A DNA stretch of 64,000 bases from Streptomyces coffeae (GCF_016741875.1 NZ_JAERRF010000008.1:248001-312000); one strand, 5' to 3'; numbered from the stretch's first letter, positions 43,367-52,472 are shown. The notes: generated by a model not told the origin, from the letters alone. A program made the numbers and translations.

Positions 43367-44830
43367 TCAGTGGACCGGGGCGTTCTCCTCCTCCCGTGCG
43401 GGGGACGCCTCCGCCGTGCGGCCGCGGGTCAGCAGGGGCGCGGTGAGACAGGCCGCGGCGAGCAGGATGGCGAAGGCCACGGTGAGCGCTGTGGTGTAGC
43501 CGTGTACCGAGGCCGCCGCTCGGGTGGCCTCGGTGTGGTCCGCCAGGTAGGACGTGGCGGCGCTCGCGGCGAGGGTGTTGAGCAGTGCCGTGCCCAGGGC
43601 CGCGCCCAGTTGCTGTGCGGCGTTGTAGGCCGCAGAGGCGGCGCCGATGTCATGGTGGCGCAGTCCCGCGATGGCCAGGCTCGCGGTCGAGGCGATGACG
43701 CAGCCCAGGCCGACCCCGGTGAGGACAAGCGCCGGGACCAGATACAGCGGGAGGACATGTGCGCTGTCCGCGGTCAGCCGGGTCAGGACGAGCATGCCGC
43801 CGGCCGCGGCGAGCAGGCCCGGCACGATGACCGCCACGGGCCCCACCCGACCATGGAGGCGTCCGGCGACGACGGTCGAACCCACCAGGGCGGCCGCGGC
43901 GTTGATGATCAGCGTCCAGCCCGCCTGGACCGGTGAATAGCCCAGAACCGTCTGTGTGTAGTAGCTCATGAACAGGTAGAAGCCGAACATCGCGATGAAC
44001 ATCAGCGTGATGGCCAGGAACGCGCCCGCGCGGGTGCGGTGCAGCAGTACCCGCATCGGCAGCAGGGGATCAGCGGCGCGGCGCTCGACGGCCGTGAAGA
44101 GGACCAGGAGCAGTAGACCGGCGGCCAGCAGCCCGAGCACCTGGATCGAGCCCCACCCGTGCGGTTCGGCCTGGTTGAACGCGTACACCACCGCCGCCAG
44201 ACCCCCGGTGCCGAGCAGGGCACCGGGGATGTCGAGCCGCCCGCCGTCCCGGATCGGCCGGTCCGCGGGCACCAGCGTGGCGCCGAGTACGGCGAGCAGG
44301 CCGATCGGGACGTTGATGTAGAGACACCAGCGCCAGCTGGTGTACTCGGTCAGCAGTCCGCCCGCGATCAGACCGACGGCGGATCCGGCCGCGCCGACCG
44401 CGGCGAAGACCCCGAAGGCCCGGCCACGTTCCCGTGGTTCGGTGAAGGTCGTGGCCAGCAGAGACATCCCGGCGGGCGCCAGCCCCGCGGCGAACACGCC
44501 TTGCAACGCCCGCGCCCCGAAGAGCATCTCGGGGTTGACCGCCGCCCCGCCCAGCGCGGACGCGGCCGAGAAACCGATCAGCCCGGCCGTGAAGGTGCGC
44601 CGGTGTCCGACCGCACCGCTCACCCTGCCGCCGATCAGCAGCAGTCCACCGAAGGCCAGCGCATAGGCGGTGATGGCCCATTGCCGGCTCGCGTCGGACA
44701 TCCCCAGAGCACTCTGCGCGGACGGCAGCGCGATGTTCACGATCGTCCCGTCCAGGACCACCAGTAACTGCGCCGCGCTGACCACCAGCAGAGCCCACCA
44801 CCGCCGTCGATCAGGAGTGGAATCCGTCAT
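43367..44830 (-). CDS. MFS drug-efflux transporter (DHA2 type)
   Basis: The 487-residue transporter begins TDSTPDRRRWWALLVVSAAQ and has about 14 helices. Motifs include LVVLDGTIVNIALPSAQSAL, GGRVSGAVGHRRTF and FGVFAAVGAAGSAVGLIAGG. The start at 44830 follows GAGGG by 5 nt. It is divergent from a TetR regulator with an inverted-repeat operator between them, the usual plan for a drug-inducible efflux pump. Confidence 0.9.
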   Translation of the reverse strand: MTDSTPDRRRWWALLVVSAAQLLVVLDGTIVNIALPSAQSALGMSDASRQWAITAYALAFGGLLLIGGRVSGAVGHRRTFTAGLIGFSAASALGGAAVNPEMLFGARALQGVFAAGLAPAGMSLLATTFTEPRERGRAFGVFAAVGAAGSAVGLIAGGLLTEYTSWRWCLYINVPIGLLAVLGATLVPADRPIRDGGRLDIPGALLGTGGLAAVVYAFNQAEPHGWGSIQVLGLLAAGLLLLVLFTAVERRAADPLLPMRVLLHRTRAGAFLAITLMFIAMFGFYLFMSYYTQTVLGYSPVQAGWTLIINAAAALVGSTVVAGRLHGRVGPVAVIVPGLLAAAGGMLVLTRLTADSAHVLPLYLVPALVLTGVGLGCVIASTASLAIAGLRHHDIGAASAAYNAAQQLGAALGTALLNTLAASAATSYLADHTEATRAAASVHGYTTALTVAFAILLAAACLTAPLLTRGRTAEASPAREEENAPVH

Positions 44831-44886
44831 GTTGTCCCTCATTTCCCTCACCGTCCGCCACCGTGCGTCTATCAACGTATGGGATC

Positions 44887-44903
44887 CCCTAACGCTGTTA
44901 GGG
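44887..44903. promoter_or_regulatory. TetR operator, 17-bp palindrome
   Basis: CCCTAAC-GCT-GTTAGGG is a perfect 7-3-7 inverted repeat between the MFS gene (start 44830) and the TetR gene (start 44976). Its size and place fit autoregulation and control of the pump. Confidence 0.7.
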
Positions 44904-44975
44904 ACGGCGAACAACGTACTACACTGGCCCGAGCGGTCGAGGACACAGACGACATCAAGTGACGGGTGAGGCGCG

Positions 44976-45704
44976 GTGGTTGCGGCGGGTGGCAAGCGCG
45001 GTCAGCGGCAGGACGACGGTGTGCGGAGCATCTGGCTGCGATCCCGGCGCGCCACGCGCGGGGAGCCGCCGCTGACGCTCCCGCGCATCGTCGAGGAGGC
45101 CGTCGCCCTCCTCGACGAGGAGGGGATCGACCGGCTGACCATGCGCCGCCTGGCCGACCGGCTCGGTGTGGTGGCCCCGTCGCTGTACTGGCACGTCGAG
45201 ACCAAGGACGATGTGATCGACCTCGCCGTCGACGCCATTTTCAGCGAGGTCCCGCCCCCGGCCGGGCAGACGGCCGACTGGCATGACGACATCACCACCG
45301 TGCTCACCACCTGGCGCGCCGCGCTGCTGCGTCACCCCTGGGCGGCCGCCGTTCCCGCGCGGCGGCGCCCGACCATCGGCCCCAACTTCCTGGCCTGGAT
45401 GGAACTCCTCCAGGCGACCCTCATCCGCGCCGGGTTCACCGGAAAGAGCCTCTCCGCGGCCACCTGGGCGCTCTACAACCACGTCATGGGATCCGCCTCG
45501 ACCGAAACCGCCCTGCACATCACCGAGGAGGAACGCCGCGTCGGCCAGGAACAACTGCGGGCGAACAGCGACCGGTACCCGTCGCTGGCCGCCAACGGCT
45601 ATCTCTACGACGACGACTGGGACGGCAGCTTCACCACCGGTCTGCGCTATCTCCTCGACGGCCTCCAGGCCCAACTGGACCGCGCCCGGCCGGATCGCGG
45701 CTAG
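44976..45704 (+). CDS. TetR-family transcriptional regulator
   Basis: This 242-residue regulator has the N-terminal helix-turn-helix TLPRIVEEAVALLDEEGIDR, LTMRRLADRLGVVAPSLYWH. The C-terminal ligand domain contains ARRRPTIGPNFLAWMELL and fits the TetR_C (class A-like, drug-binding) group. It probably represses the divergent MFS pump and itself through the palindrome at 44887. The first GTG/ATG choice is not certain; residues 1-30 are Arg/Gly-rich. Confidence 0.88.
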   Translation: MVAAGGKRGQRQDDGVRSIWLRSRRATRGEPPLTLPRIVEEAVALLDEEGIDRLTMRRLADRLGVVAPSLYWHVETKDDVIDLAVDAIFSEVPPPAGQTADWHDDITTVLTTWRAALLRHPWAAAVPARRRPTIGPNFLAWMELLQATLIRAGFTGKSLSAATWALYNHVMGSASTETALHITEEERRVGQEQLRANSDRYPSLAANGYLYDDDWDGSFTTGLRYLLDGLQAQLDRARPDRG

Positions 45705-45713
45705 GCGGCCACC

Positions 45714-46607
45714 TCACGCCGTAGCGGCGCCGGCCACCTTCCGGGCCAGGGCGAGGGCCTCGTCCACGGCTGCCGGGATGTCGGTCACCGGGAAGACGGC
45801 GTGCCGGATGACGCGATCCGCGCCCGAGACCACCAGGATCAGCCGCTTGAGGCGGAGTTGCTGCGCCGCGCGGAAGGCGGGCAGCCGCAGTGCGGCGGCG
45901 AACCGCAGCTCACCGTCGGACAGCAGGGGGAAGGGCACCTTCTCGGCGGCCGCGAAGGCGGCCTGTTCATCGGTGCGTTGGGTGCTCACACCCCGCACCG
46001 CCGCGCCCGCCGCGCGGAAGGACTCCCAGGCGTCGCGGAACAGCCGGTTCTCCAGGGTGCAGCCCACCGCGCCGGGAATGTCCGCCCAGCTGTCCGGGAG
46101 GGGGGAGGGAACCCCGGTCGCCGGATAGGTGAACAGCACCGTGACGGCGCTGTGTTCCGCGACCACATCATGGCCGGCGCCGTCGGAGCCGGTGAGCGCG
46201 AGGCCGGGCGGTACGGCGGTGCCCACCAGCTCCCGGACCCGGGCCGTCTCCGCGCTGCCGTCCTCGGCGGTCGCGGTCAGGGCGCCGTCGCCGAGCAGCC
46301 AGCGGTCGGCCCAGTCCTGCATGCCGATCAGCACGGGCAGGAACGCCCGGCCGCGCTCGGTCAGTTCGTAGGCGTACCGGACCGGCCGGTCCTGATAGGG
46401 GCGGCGCTCCAGTACCGCGTGGTCGACCAGCTCCTTCAGGCGTTCGGCCAGCACCTTGCGGGAGATGGACAGTTCCCGGGTCAGCTCGTCGAAGCGGGTA
46501 TGCCCACGCGCGACCTCGCGCAGGACGAGCAGGCTCCACCAGTCGCCGAGCACGGCCGCGGCCTGGGCGATGCCGCAGACGTCGTCGAGATCTCGCTTCC
46601 TTGTCAT
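45714..46607 (-). CDS. HxlR regulator fused to a PrxQ/BCP-type peroxiredoxin
   Basis: A 297-residue fusion. Residues 10-95 are a HxlR winged helix (VCGIAQAAAVLGDWWSLLVL, ELSISRKVLAERLKELV, DRPVRYAYELTERG). Residues 135-290 are a thioredoxin-fold peroxiredoxin domain: VTVLFTYPATGVPSP, then VGCTLENRLFRDAWESF with the peroxidatic Cys at C183, and PFPLLSDGELRFAAAL. Only two cysteines exist in the protein, C11 at the start of the HxlR domain and C183. In other HxlR proteins the N-terminal Cys senses oxidants, so C11 may resolve C183. Divergent from an O-methyltransferase gene. The start at 46607 is by homology. Confidence 0.82.
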   Translation of the reverse strand: MTRKRDLDDVCGIAQAAAVLGDWWSLLVLREVARGHTRFDELTRELSISRKVLAERLKELVDHAVLERRPYQDRPVRYAYELTERGRAFLPVLIGMQDWADRWLLGDGALTATAEDGSAETARVRELVGTAVPPGLALTGSDGAGHDVVAEHSAVTVLFTYPATGVPSPLPDSWADIPGAVGCTLENRLFRDAWESFRAAGAAVRGVSTQRTDEQAAFAAAEKVPFPLLSDGELRFAAALRLPAFRAAQQLRLKRLILVVSGADRVIRHAVFPVTDIPAAVDEALALARKVAGAATA

Positions 46608-46621
46608 GGCCGTCCATAGTA

Positions 46622-46664
46622 AGTTCCTCTTCGAAACCATGTCCGTTCCGAAAGGAAACTCACT
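46622..46664. promoter_or_regulatory. Candidate HxlR operator
   Basis: In the 58-bp gap between the divergent genes, AGTTCCTCTTCGAAAC is mirrored by the complement of GTTCCGAAAGGAAACT. This makes an imperfect inverted repeat over the likely promoters of both genes. Confidence 0.45.
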
Positions 46665-46665
46665 G

Positions 46666-47334
46666 ATGTCGCTGACCCGGTGGACCGAGGTCGACGCCTA
46701 CTTCAACGCCCTGCTCACCCCCTCCGACCCGGCCCTGGACGCGGCGCTGGACCTCAGCGCGGCGGCCGGTCTGGCGCCGCACCAGGTGGCGCCCAACCAG
46801 GGCAAGCTGCTGCATCTGCTGACGAGGATCCGGGGCGCACGCAGGGTGCTGGAGATCGGCACCCTCGGCGGCTACAGCACCATCTGGCTGGCCACGGCCC
46901 TGCCCGCGGACGGACGGCTGATCTCCCTGGAGGCCGATCCGGGGTGCGCCGAGGTGGCTCGCGCCAATGTGGCGCGGGCGGGGCTGGCCGGGGTGGTCGA
47001 CATCCGCACCGGACCGGCGCTGGACTCCCTCCCGCGGCTGGCCGAGGAGGGCGAGGGCCCCTTCGACGTGGTGTTCATCGACGCCGACAAGCCGAACAAC
47101 CCCGGCTATCTCGACTGGGCGCTCCGGCTGACCCGTCCCGGCAGCCTGATCATCGGCGACAACGTGGTGCGGGACGGAGCGGTGGCCGACCCCTCCAGCA
47201 CCGATCCGAACGTCCAGGGCGTACGGCGTTTCACCGAGCTGATGGCCCGGGAGCCGCGGCTGACGGCCACCGCGGTGCAGACGGTCGGCGAGAAGGGCTA
47301 CGACGGTTTCGCGCTGGCCCTGGTCACCGGCTGA
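46666..47334 (+). CDS. SAM-dependent O-methyltransferase (COMT-like)
   Basis: The 222-residue protein begins SLTRWTEVDAYFNALLTPSD and has the SAM motif VLEIGTLGGYSTIWLATALP, acidic ISLEADPGCAE, and the metal/catalytic FIDADKPNNPGYLDWAL followed by LIIGDNVVRDGA. This is the cation-dependent catechol/caffeoyl-CoA O-methyltransferase fold. The substrate is unknown. ATG 46666 follows AAGGA by 9 nt; ATG 46639 is an alternative. Probably controlled by the divergent HxlR-peroxiredoxin. Confidence 0.88.
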   Translation: MSLTRWTEVDAYFNALLTPSDPALDAALDLSAAAGLAPHQVAPNQGKLLHLLTRIRGARRVLEIGTLGGYSTIWLATALPADGRLISLEADPGCAEVARANVARAGLAGVVDIRTGPALDSLPRLAEEGEGPFDVVFIDADKPNNPGYLDWALRLTRPGSLIIGDNVVRDGAVADPSSTDPNVQGVRRFTELMAREPRLTATAVQTVGEKGYDGFALALVTG

Positions 47335-47372
47335 CCGGGCGGCCCGGCGCCCGCGCCGGACGCCCGATGCCG

Positions 47373-47378
47373 GACAAT
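47373..47378 (+). promoter_or_regulatory. -10 box for gene at 47385
   Basis: GACAAT is followed by 6 nt and a GTG, suggesting a leaderless start. The same GACAAT box recurs 7 nt before hemW. Confidence 0.5.
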
Positions 47379-47384
47379 GACCCG

Positions 47385-47645
47385 GTGATCGATGAAGGAC
47401 TGAACGGCGCCCGGCACATCCTGGTGCTGCCCGACCGCGACGCGGCGGAGGAGGTCGCCGAGGCGCTGCCCGAGCGGTTCCGCGCCGCCCACGCACCCCA
47501 GTTGGTCCGGGACGCGCTGGCGGGCGAGGACGACGCCGAGGACGCCCAGTGGCTGGTCGTGGTCGAGGACCCGGCCGGGGAGCTGGACCCGGCGGCGCTG
47601 GCCGCGTTCGCGGAGGAGTACGAGGGCTGGCTCGAGGCTGAGTAA
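47385..47645 (+). CDS. Small acidic hypothetical protein
   Basis: With the GTG at 47385 it has 86 residues: IDEGLNGARHILVLPDRDAA, EEVAEALPERFRAAHAPQLV, then AQWLVVVEDPAGELDPAALA and EEYEGWLEAE. It is strongly acidic with an alternating strand/helix pattern and no membrane segment. An ATG at 47367 is the alternative start. Function unknown; it lies ahead of holA. Confidence 0.7.
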   Translation: MIDEGLNGARHILVLPDRDAAEEVAEALPERFRAAHAPQLVRDALAGEDDAEDAQWLVVVEDPAGELDPAALAAFAEEYEGWLEAE

Positions 47646-47728
47646 CGCCCCGGGCCCACAAGCCCACGCCGCCCGGCGCCCGGACACCCGGCGGGCGATG
47701 TCGGCGGTCCGTGGGATGCTGGACCGCG

Positions 47729-48718
47729 ATGGCCAGGAAGACGACGACCGACGATCCGCTCGCCCCCGTGACCCTCGCCGTGGGTCAGGAGGAGCTGCTG
47801 CTCGACCGCGCCGTGCAGCAGGTCGTGGCGGCCGCCCGCGCGGCCGACGCCGACACCGATGTGCGCGACCTCACCCCCGACGCGCTCCAGCCCGGCACCC
47901 TCGCCGAGCTCACCAGCCCCTCGCTCTTCGCCGAGCGCAAGGTGGTCGTGGTGCGGAACGCACAGGATCTCTCGGCCGACACCATCAAGGACGTGAAGGG
48001 CTATCTCGGCGCCCCCGCCGAGGAGATCACCCTCGTGTTGCTGCACGCGGGCGGAGCCAAGGGCAAGGGCCTGCTCGACGCGGCCCGCAAGGCCGGGGCG
48101 CGCGAGGTCGCGTGCCCCAAGATGACCAAGCCCGCCGACCGGCTGGCGTTCGTCCGGTCGGAGTTCCGCGGCACGGGGCGGTCGGCCACCCCGGAGGCGT
48201 GCCAGGCGCTGGTCGACGCCATCGGCAGTGATCTGCGCGAGCTGGCCAGTGCGGTGTCGCAGCTCGCCGCCGACGTCGAGGGCACCATCGACGAGGCCGT
48301 CGTCGCCCGCTACTACACGGGCCGCGCCGAGGCGTCCAGCTTCACCGTCGCCGACCGGGCCGTGGAAGGGCGGGCGGCCGAGGCGCTGGAGGCGCTGCGC
48401 TGGGCCGTGGCCACCGGAGTGGCCCCGGTGCTGATCACCAGCGCCCTGGCCCAGGGCGTACGTGCCATCGGCAAGCTGGCCTCGGCCCCGCGCGGGGCCC
48501 GCCCCGGCGATCTGGCCCGGGAGCTCGGGATGCCCCCGTGGAAGATCGACCGGGTCCGGCAGCAGATGCGCGGCTGGTCGGCGGACGGTGTGGCGGTCGC
48601 GCTGCGCGCGGTCGCCGAGGCGGACGCGGGGGTCAAGGGCGGCGGGGACGATCCGGAGTACGCCCTCGAGAAGGCCGTCGTGACCATCGCCCGCGCCGCC
48701 CGCTCAGGTCGCTCCTAG
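47729..48718 (+). CDS. holA: DNA polymerase III subunit delta
   Basis: HolA is the clamp-loader wrench that opens the beta sliding clamp. The 329-residue protein has the delta fold: VTLAVGQEELLLDRAVQQV, SPSLFAERKVVVVRNAQDLS, ELASAVSQLAADVEG and FTVADRAVEGRAAEALEAL. The C-terminal collar domain ends EYALEKAVVTIARAARSG. ATG 47729 is chosen because the preceding in-frame residues are not delta-like. Confidence 0.92.
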   Translation: MARKTTTDDPLAPVTLAVGQEELLLDRAVQQVVAAARAADADTDVRDLTPDALQPGTLAELTSPSLFAERKVVVVRNAQDLSADTIKDVKGYLGAPAEEITLVLLHAGGAKGKGLLDAARKAGAREVACPKMTKPADRLAFVRSEFRGTGRSATPEACQALVDAIGSDLRELASAVSQLAADVEGTIDEAVVARYYTGRAEASSFTVADRAVEGRAAEALEALRWAVATGVAPVLITSALAQGVRAIGKLASAPRGARPGDLARELGMPPWKIDRVRQQMRGWSADGVAVALRAVAEADAGVKGGGDDPEYALEKAVVTIARAARSGRS

Positions 48719-48840
48719 CGAAGGCGAATGCGCCCGCGAGGCGAGCGCCCCCGTGCGGGGGAACGCGCCCGCGAGGCGGAACGCGCCTGGGGAAGCGAAC
48801 GCCCCCCTGAGTCGGAACGCCCCCGCGAGGCGGGCCCCGC

Positions 48841-49731
48841 CTACCCCTTCATCTTCTGGAGCGTCGCCTTGGCGCTCTTCTTCAGCAGGTCGATGGCCTC
48901 GTCGTTCGTCTTGCCCTTGGCGTCCGACGAGCTGGATACATACTCCGACCACGTCGACTGGTAGGTCATCCACCCGTCGCGGATCCCGAGGATCACATAC
49001 GTCCCGCTGCTGGAGCTGGATTCGTTGGTCTGCGTCACCACGTACGCCTCGTCGCCGAGGCCGCCGACCGCCTTGACGTCATAGCCGTAGCTGGAGGACT
49101 TCCGGTCCTCGTAGGCCCGGTAGTTGGCCTCGAACTCGGGCTGCGGGTCGGTCTTCTTGTGCAGCAGCGCCGATGTGTAGAAGCGCAGCTCGGAGTAGTC
49201 GCCGCTGGACGCGCCGTCGGGCTTGAAGGTGATGTTGCAGTCCATCGAGTCCAGCGCCGGGTCCTGGGAGCTGCTGTGCGCCGGGTTGGAGCTCGAGCGG
49301 CTGTCCTCGCCGTCCGCCTTGTACCCCTCGTCCTCGAAGGTCTTGGTGTCGGTCGGGTCGCACAGGTCGTCCGTGTAGGTGTACCCGGCGAGATCGGCCT
49401 TCGGCTCGTCGTCGCCGCCGAACCCTCCGGTGGCCAGCAGGGCACCGGCCCAGACCGCCGAGGCGACGAGGGCCCCGCCGAGTCCCCACAGCCAGACCTT
49501 GGCGCCCGCGGGGCCGCCGCCCGAGCCGTTCGGAGGCATCACGGGCGGTATGCCCGTGGGCGCGCCCAGCTGCCCGTATCCGGCCATCGGCATGGCGGGC
49601 ATCGTGGGCTGGGCGTAGGGGTTGGCGCCCTGCGGCTGGGGCTGCTGCGGTACGCCGTAGGCGCTGTGCTGAGGCTGCTGGGGCGGCTGAGGCTGCCCGT
49701 AAGGATTGGGTGTCTCCCCCGGTATCGACAT
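48841..49731 (-). CDS. Single-span membrane protein with Pro/Gln-rich N-terminus
   Basis: The 296-residue protein starts SIPGETPNPYGQPQPPQQPQ and has a low-complexity cytoplasmic part, one membrane helix (VWLWGLGGALVASAVWAGAL) and an exported domain of about 175 residues with two cysteines (DDLCDPTDTK, DSMDCNITF) likely disulphide-bonded. A Ser-rich stretch (NESSSSSGTYV) lies near the end. It resembles DUF3558-like or secreted lipoprotein-type Streptomyces proteins only in general layout. Function unknown. The start 49731 follows GGAACGTCATGT-type context; it is convergent to holA. Confidence 0.8.
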   Translation of the reverse strand: MSIPGETPNPYGQPQPPQQPQHSAYGVPQQPQPQGANPYAQPTMPAMPMAGYGQLGAPTGIPPVMPPNGSGGGPAGAKVWLWGLGGALVASAVWAGALLATGGFGGDDEPKADLAGYTYTDDLCDPTDTKTFEDEGYKADGEDSRSSSNPAHSSSQDPALDSMDCNITFKPDGASSGDYSELRFYTSALLHKKTDPQPEFEANYRAYEDRKSSSYGYDVKAVGGLGDEAYVVTQTNESSSSSGTYVILGIRDGWMTYQSTWSEYVSSSSDAKGKTNDEAIDLLKKSAKATLQKMKG

Positions 49732-49926
49732 GACGTGAACATACCCGAGAAAACCGGGAAAGCCCCTCGCTGTCCTGGGGAAAGGACGGCGGGGGGCTTC
49801 CGGTGGATTGCTGTGCGCCGCACCCGCGTGGCGAACGCAGGCCGCGTGCGGCGCGGTGCCGCAGTCAAGCTGTCGGCTGCCGGTCGGAGCGGGTGAGAGG
49901 GACCGCTTGGCCCGGACCGGCGGAGG

Positions 49927-49968
49927 GGGACGGTATACGCCCCGCAAGGGACGGTGTACGCCCCGAAA
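49927..49968. repeat. Two 21-bp tandem repeats upstream of rpsT end
   Basis: GGGACGGTATACGCCCCGCAA and a second copy differing at two positions lie directly in tandem, between the membrane protein start and the rpsT stop. The related word GTATACGCC also occurs near 43322. Confidence 0.7.
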
Positions 49969-49983
49969 GGCTCAGCCCGGACG

Positions 49984-50250
49984 TCAGCCCTTGAGGGTGG
50001 CGACCTGCTGCGCGAGCGCCGACTTCTTGTTGGCGGCGTTGTTCTTGTGGAGCACGCCCTTGCTGACGGCCTTGTCCAGCTTGCGCGCGGCGGCGCGGGC
50101 GGCGGCGGTGGCCTTCTCGGCGTCACCGGCGGCCACGGCCTCACGGGTGCGGCGGATGGCGGTCTTCAGCTCGGACTTGACGGCCTTGTTGCGCTGACGG
50201 GCCTTCTCGTTCGTCTTGTTGCGCTTGATCTGGGACTTGATGTTCGCCAC
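49984..50250 (-). CDS. rpsT: 30S ribosomal protein S20
   Basis: The 88-residue S20 starts with GTG at 50250 (ANIKSQIKRNKTNEKARQ) and ends ANKKSALAQQVATLKG, the normal length. It binds 16S rRNA early in 30S assembly. GAAGGCTC lies upstream as ribosome site. It is divergent from lepA, a conserved pairing in actinobacteria, with the 205-bp gap (50251-50455) holding both promoters. In that gap no clear -10 box was chosen. Confidence 0.95.
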   Translation of the reverse strand: MANIKSQIKRNKTNEKARQRNKAVKSELKTAIRRTREAVAAGDAEKATAAARAAARKLDKAVSKGVLHKNNAANKKSALAQQVATLKG

Positions 50251-50455
50251 GTAAAGAGCCTTCGCAGGTTCGTTGGTTTTCGCTGGTGGTGTTGCGGTGC
50301 CCGCGGTCGCGCGAGGGCGGCACGAGACACAGTCGGCCAGGTTACCAGCAGGGTCTGTAGCGTCCCAAACCCGGAAGCGGTCGCCAGTCATGGGACCATG
50401 GACGGACTGACACAACCCCGATTACACCGAGTCCCGCCTAGACACAGGACCCTGC

Positions 50456-52336
50456 GTGCCCGCGACCCCTACCAATGTGCCGGAGCCGAGCCGTACCGAC
50501 CCGGCTCTCATCCGTAACTTCTGCATCATCGCGCACATCGACCACGGCAAGTCGACGCTCGCCGACCGTATGCTCCAGCTGACCGGTGTGGTCGACCAGC
50601 GACAGATGCGTGCGCAGTACCTCGACCGCATGGACATCGAGCGCGAGCGCGGCATCACGATCAAGTCCCAGGCGGTCCGGCTGCCCTGGGCGCCCATGAA
50701 GGACGAGGGCGGGCCCGAGTCGGCCACCCACATCCTGAACATGATCGACACCCCCGGCCACGTGGACTTCACCTACGAGGTCTCGCGCTCGCTCGCGGCC
50801 TGCGAAGGCTGCATCCTGCTGGTCGACGCGGCACAGGGGATCGAGGCCCAGACCCTCGCCAACCTTTATCTGGCGATGGAGAACGACCTCACGATCATCC
50901 CGGTCCTCAACAAGATCGACCTCCCGGCCGCCCAGCCCGAGAAGTACGCCGCCGAGCTGGCCCACCTCATCGGCTGCGACCCGGCCGATGTGCTCAAGGT
51001 CTCGGCCAAGACCGGTGAGGGCGTCGCGGAGCTGCTGAACCGGGTCGTGGAGCTGGTTCCGGCCCCGGTCGGCGTCAAGGACACCCCCGCCCGCGCGATG
51101 ATCTTCGACTCGGTCTATGACCCGTACCGGGGCGTCGTGACGTATGTGAAGGTCGTGGACGGCACGCTCAACAAGCGTGAGCGGATCAAGATGATGTCCA
51201 CCGGCGCCGCGCACGAGCTGCTGGAGATCGGCACCAACTCACCCGAGATGACCCCCTCCGACGGGCTGTCCGTCGGCGAGGTGGGCTATCTGATCACGGG
51301 TGTGAAGGACGTCCGCCAGTCCAAGGTCGGCGATACGATCACCCAGTTCAGCAAGGGTGCCGAGGAGCCGCTGGGCGGCTACAAGGACCCCAAGCCGATG
51401 GTGTTCTCCGGGCTGTATCCGCTGGACGGCTCGGACTACCCGGAGCTGCGCGAGGCCTTGGACAAGCTCCAGCTGAACGACGCCGCGCTGGTCTACGAAC
51501 CGGAGACCTCGGCCGCGCTCGGCTTCGGCTTCCGCGTCGGCTTCCTGGGGCTGCTGCACCTGGAGGTCATCCGTGAGCGCCTGGAGCGCGAATTCGGTCT
51601 CGACCTGATCGCCACCGCGCCCAATGTGGTTTACCGCGTGGACATGGAGGACGGTTCCGAGCACACGGTGACCAACCCCAGTGAGTTCCCGGTGGGCAAG
51701 ATCGCCACGGTGCACGAGCCGGTGGTCCGGGGCACCATCCTCGCCCCGAGCGAGTTCATCGGCGCGATCATGGAGCTGTGCCAGAACCGCCGCGGTGTGC
51801 TGCTCGGGATGGACTACCTCTCCGAGGAGCGGGTCGAGATCCGCTACACCCTGCCCCTCGCCGAGGTCGTCTTCGACTTCTTCGACCAGCTGAAGTCCAA
51901 GACCCGCGGCTATGCCTCGCTGGACTACGAGCCCACCGGTGAGCAGACCTCCGACCTGGTCAAGGTCGACATCCTGCTGCACGGCGACAAGGTCGACGCC
52001 TTCTCCGCGATCACCCACAAGGACAAGGCGTACGCCTACGGCGTCCGGCTGGTCGCCAAGCTGCGCGAGCTCATCCCGCGGCAGAACTTCGAGGTGCCCA
52101 TCCAGGCCGCCATCGGCTCCCGGGTCATCGCCCGTGAGACGGTCCGCGCCATCCGCAAGGACGTCCTCGCCAAGTGCTACGGCGGTGACATCTCGCGTAA
52201 GCGGAAGCTGCTGGAGAAGCAGAAGGAAGGCAAGAAGCGGATGAAGATGGTCGGCAGCGTGGAGGTCCCCCAGGAGGCGTTCATCGCGGTGCTGTCCTCC
52301 GACTCCGAGGGCGGGGACAGCAAGAGCAAGAAGTGA
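50456..52336 (+). CDS. lepA: Elongation factor 4 (LepA), ribosome back-translocase
   Basis: The 626-residue GTPase has HIDHGKSTLADRM (P-loop), RERGITIKSQAVRL, DTPGHVDF and NKIDLPAA, then the EF-G-like domains and the LepA-specific C-terminal domain ending KKRMKMVGSVEVPQEAF. It acts on stalled or mis-translocated ribosomes. The GTG at 50456 has only weak ribosome-site context (GACACAGGACC). A hairpin at 52354-52386 follows the stop. Confidence 0.95.
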   Translation: MPATPTNVPEPSRTDPALIRNFCIIAHIDHGKSTLADRMLQLTGVVDQRQMRAQYLDRMDIERERGITIKSQAVRLPWAPMKDEGGPESATHILNMIDTPGHVDFTYEVSRSLAACEGCILLVDAAQGIEAQTLANLYLAMENDLTIIPVLNKIDLPAAQPEKYAAELAHLIGCDPADVLKVSAKTGEGVAELLNRVVELVPAPVGVKDTPARAMIFDSVYDPYRGVVTYVKVVDGTLNKRERIKMMSTGAAHELLEIGTNSPEMTPSDGLSVGEVGYLITGVKDVRQSKVGDTITQFSKGAEEPLGGYKDPKPMVFSGLYPLDGSDYPELREALDKLQLNDAALVYEPETSAALGFGFRVGFLGLLHLEVIRERLEREFGLDLIATAPNVVYRVDMEDGSEHTVTNPSEFPVGKIATVHEPVVRGTILAPSEFIGAIMELCQNRRGVLLGMDYLSEERVEIRYTLPLAEVVFDFFDQLKSKTRGYASLDYEPTGEQTSDLVKVDILLHGDKVDAFSAITHKDKAYAYGVRLVAKLRELIPRQNFEVPIQAAIGSRVIARETVRAIRKDVLAKCYGGDISRKRKLLEKQKEGKKRMKMVGSVEVPQEAFIAVLSSDSEGGDSKSKK

Positions 52337-52353
52337 CGCGAAACGAGTGATCA

Positions 52354-52386
52354 GCGGGCCTGGTGCGAAGGATGCGCCGGGCCCGT
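52354..52386 (+). terminator. Terminator after lepA
   Basis: GCGGGCCTGGTGC (52354-52366) pairs with GCGCCGGGCCCGT (52374-52386) across a 7-nt loop, with one G-T pair and a mismatch. Confidence 0.65.
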
Positions 52387-52472
52387 TGCCGTGGTGGCAG
52401 AGGTGCGGCCCGTCAGGGTGTGAAGGATGCGGCACACCATCCGTCGTCGTTTGAACAACGTGACCTGTAACC

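Noticed and set aside
45714..47334. Secondary-metabolite gene cluster around the O-methyltransferase
   Set aside because: No polyketide, peptide or terpene synthase is present in the window.
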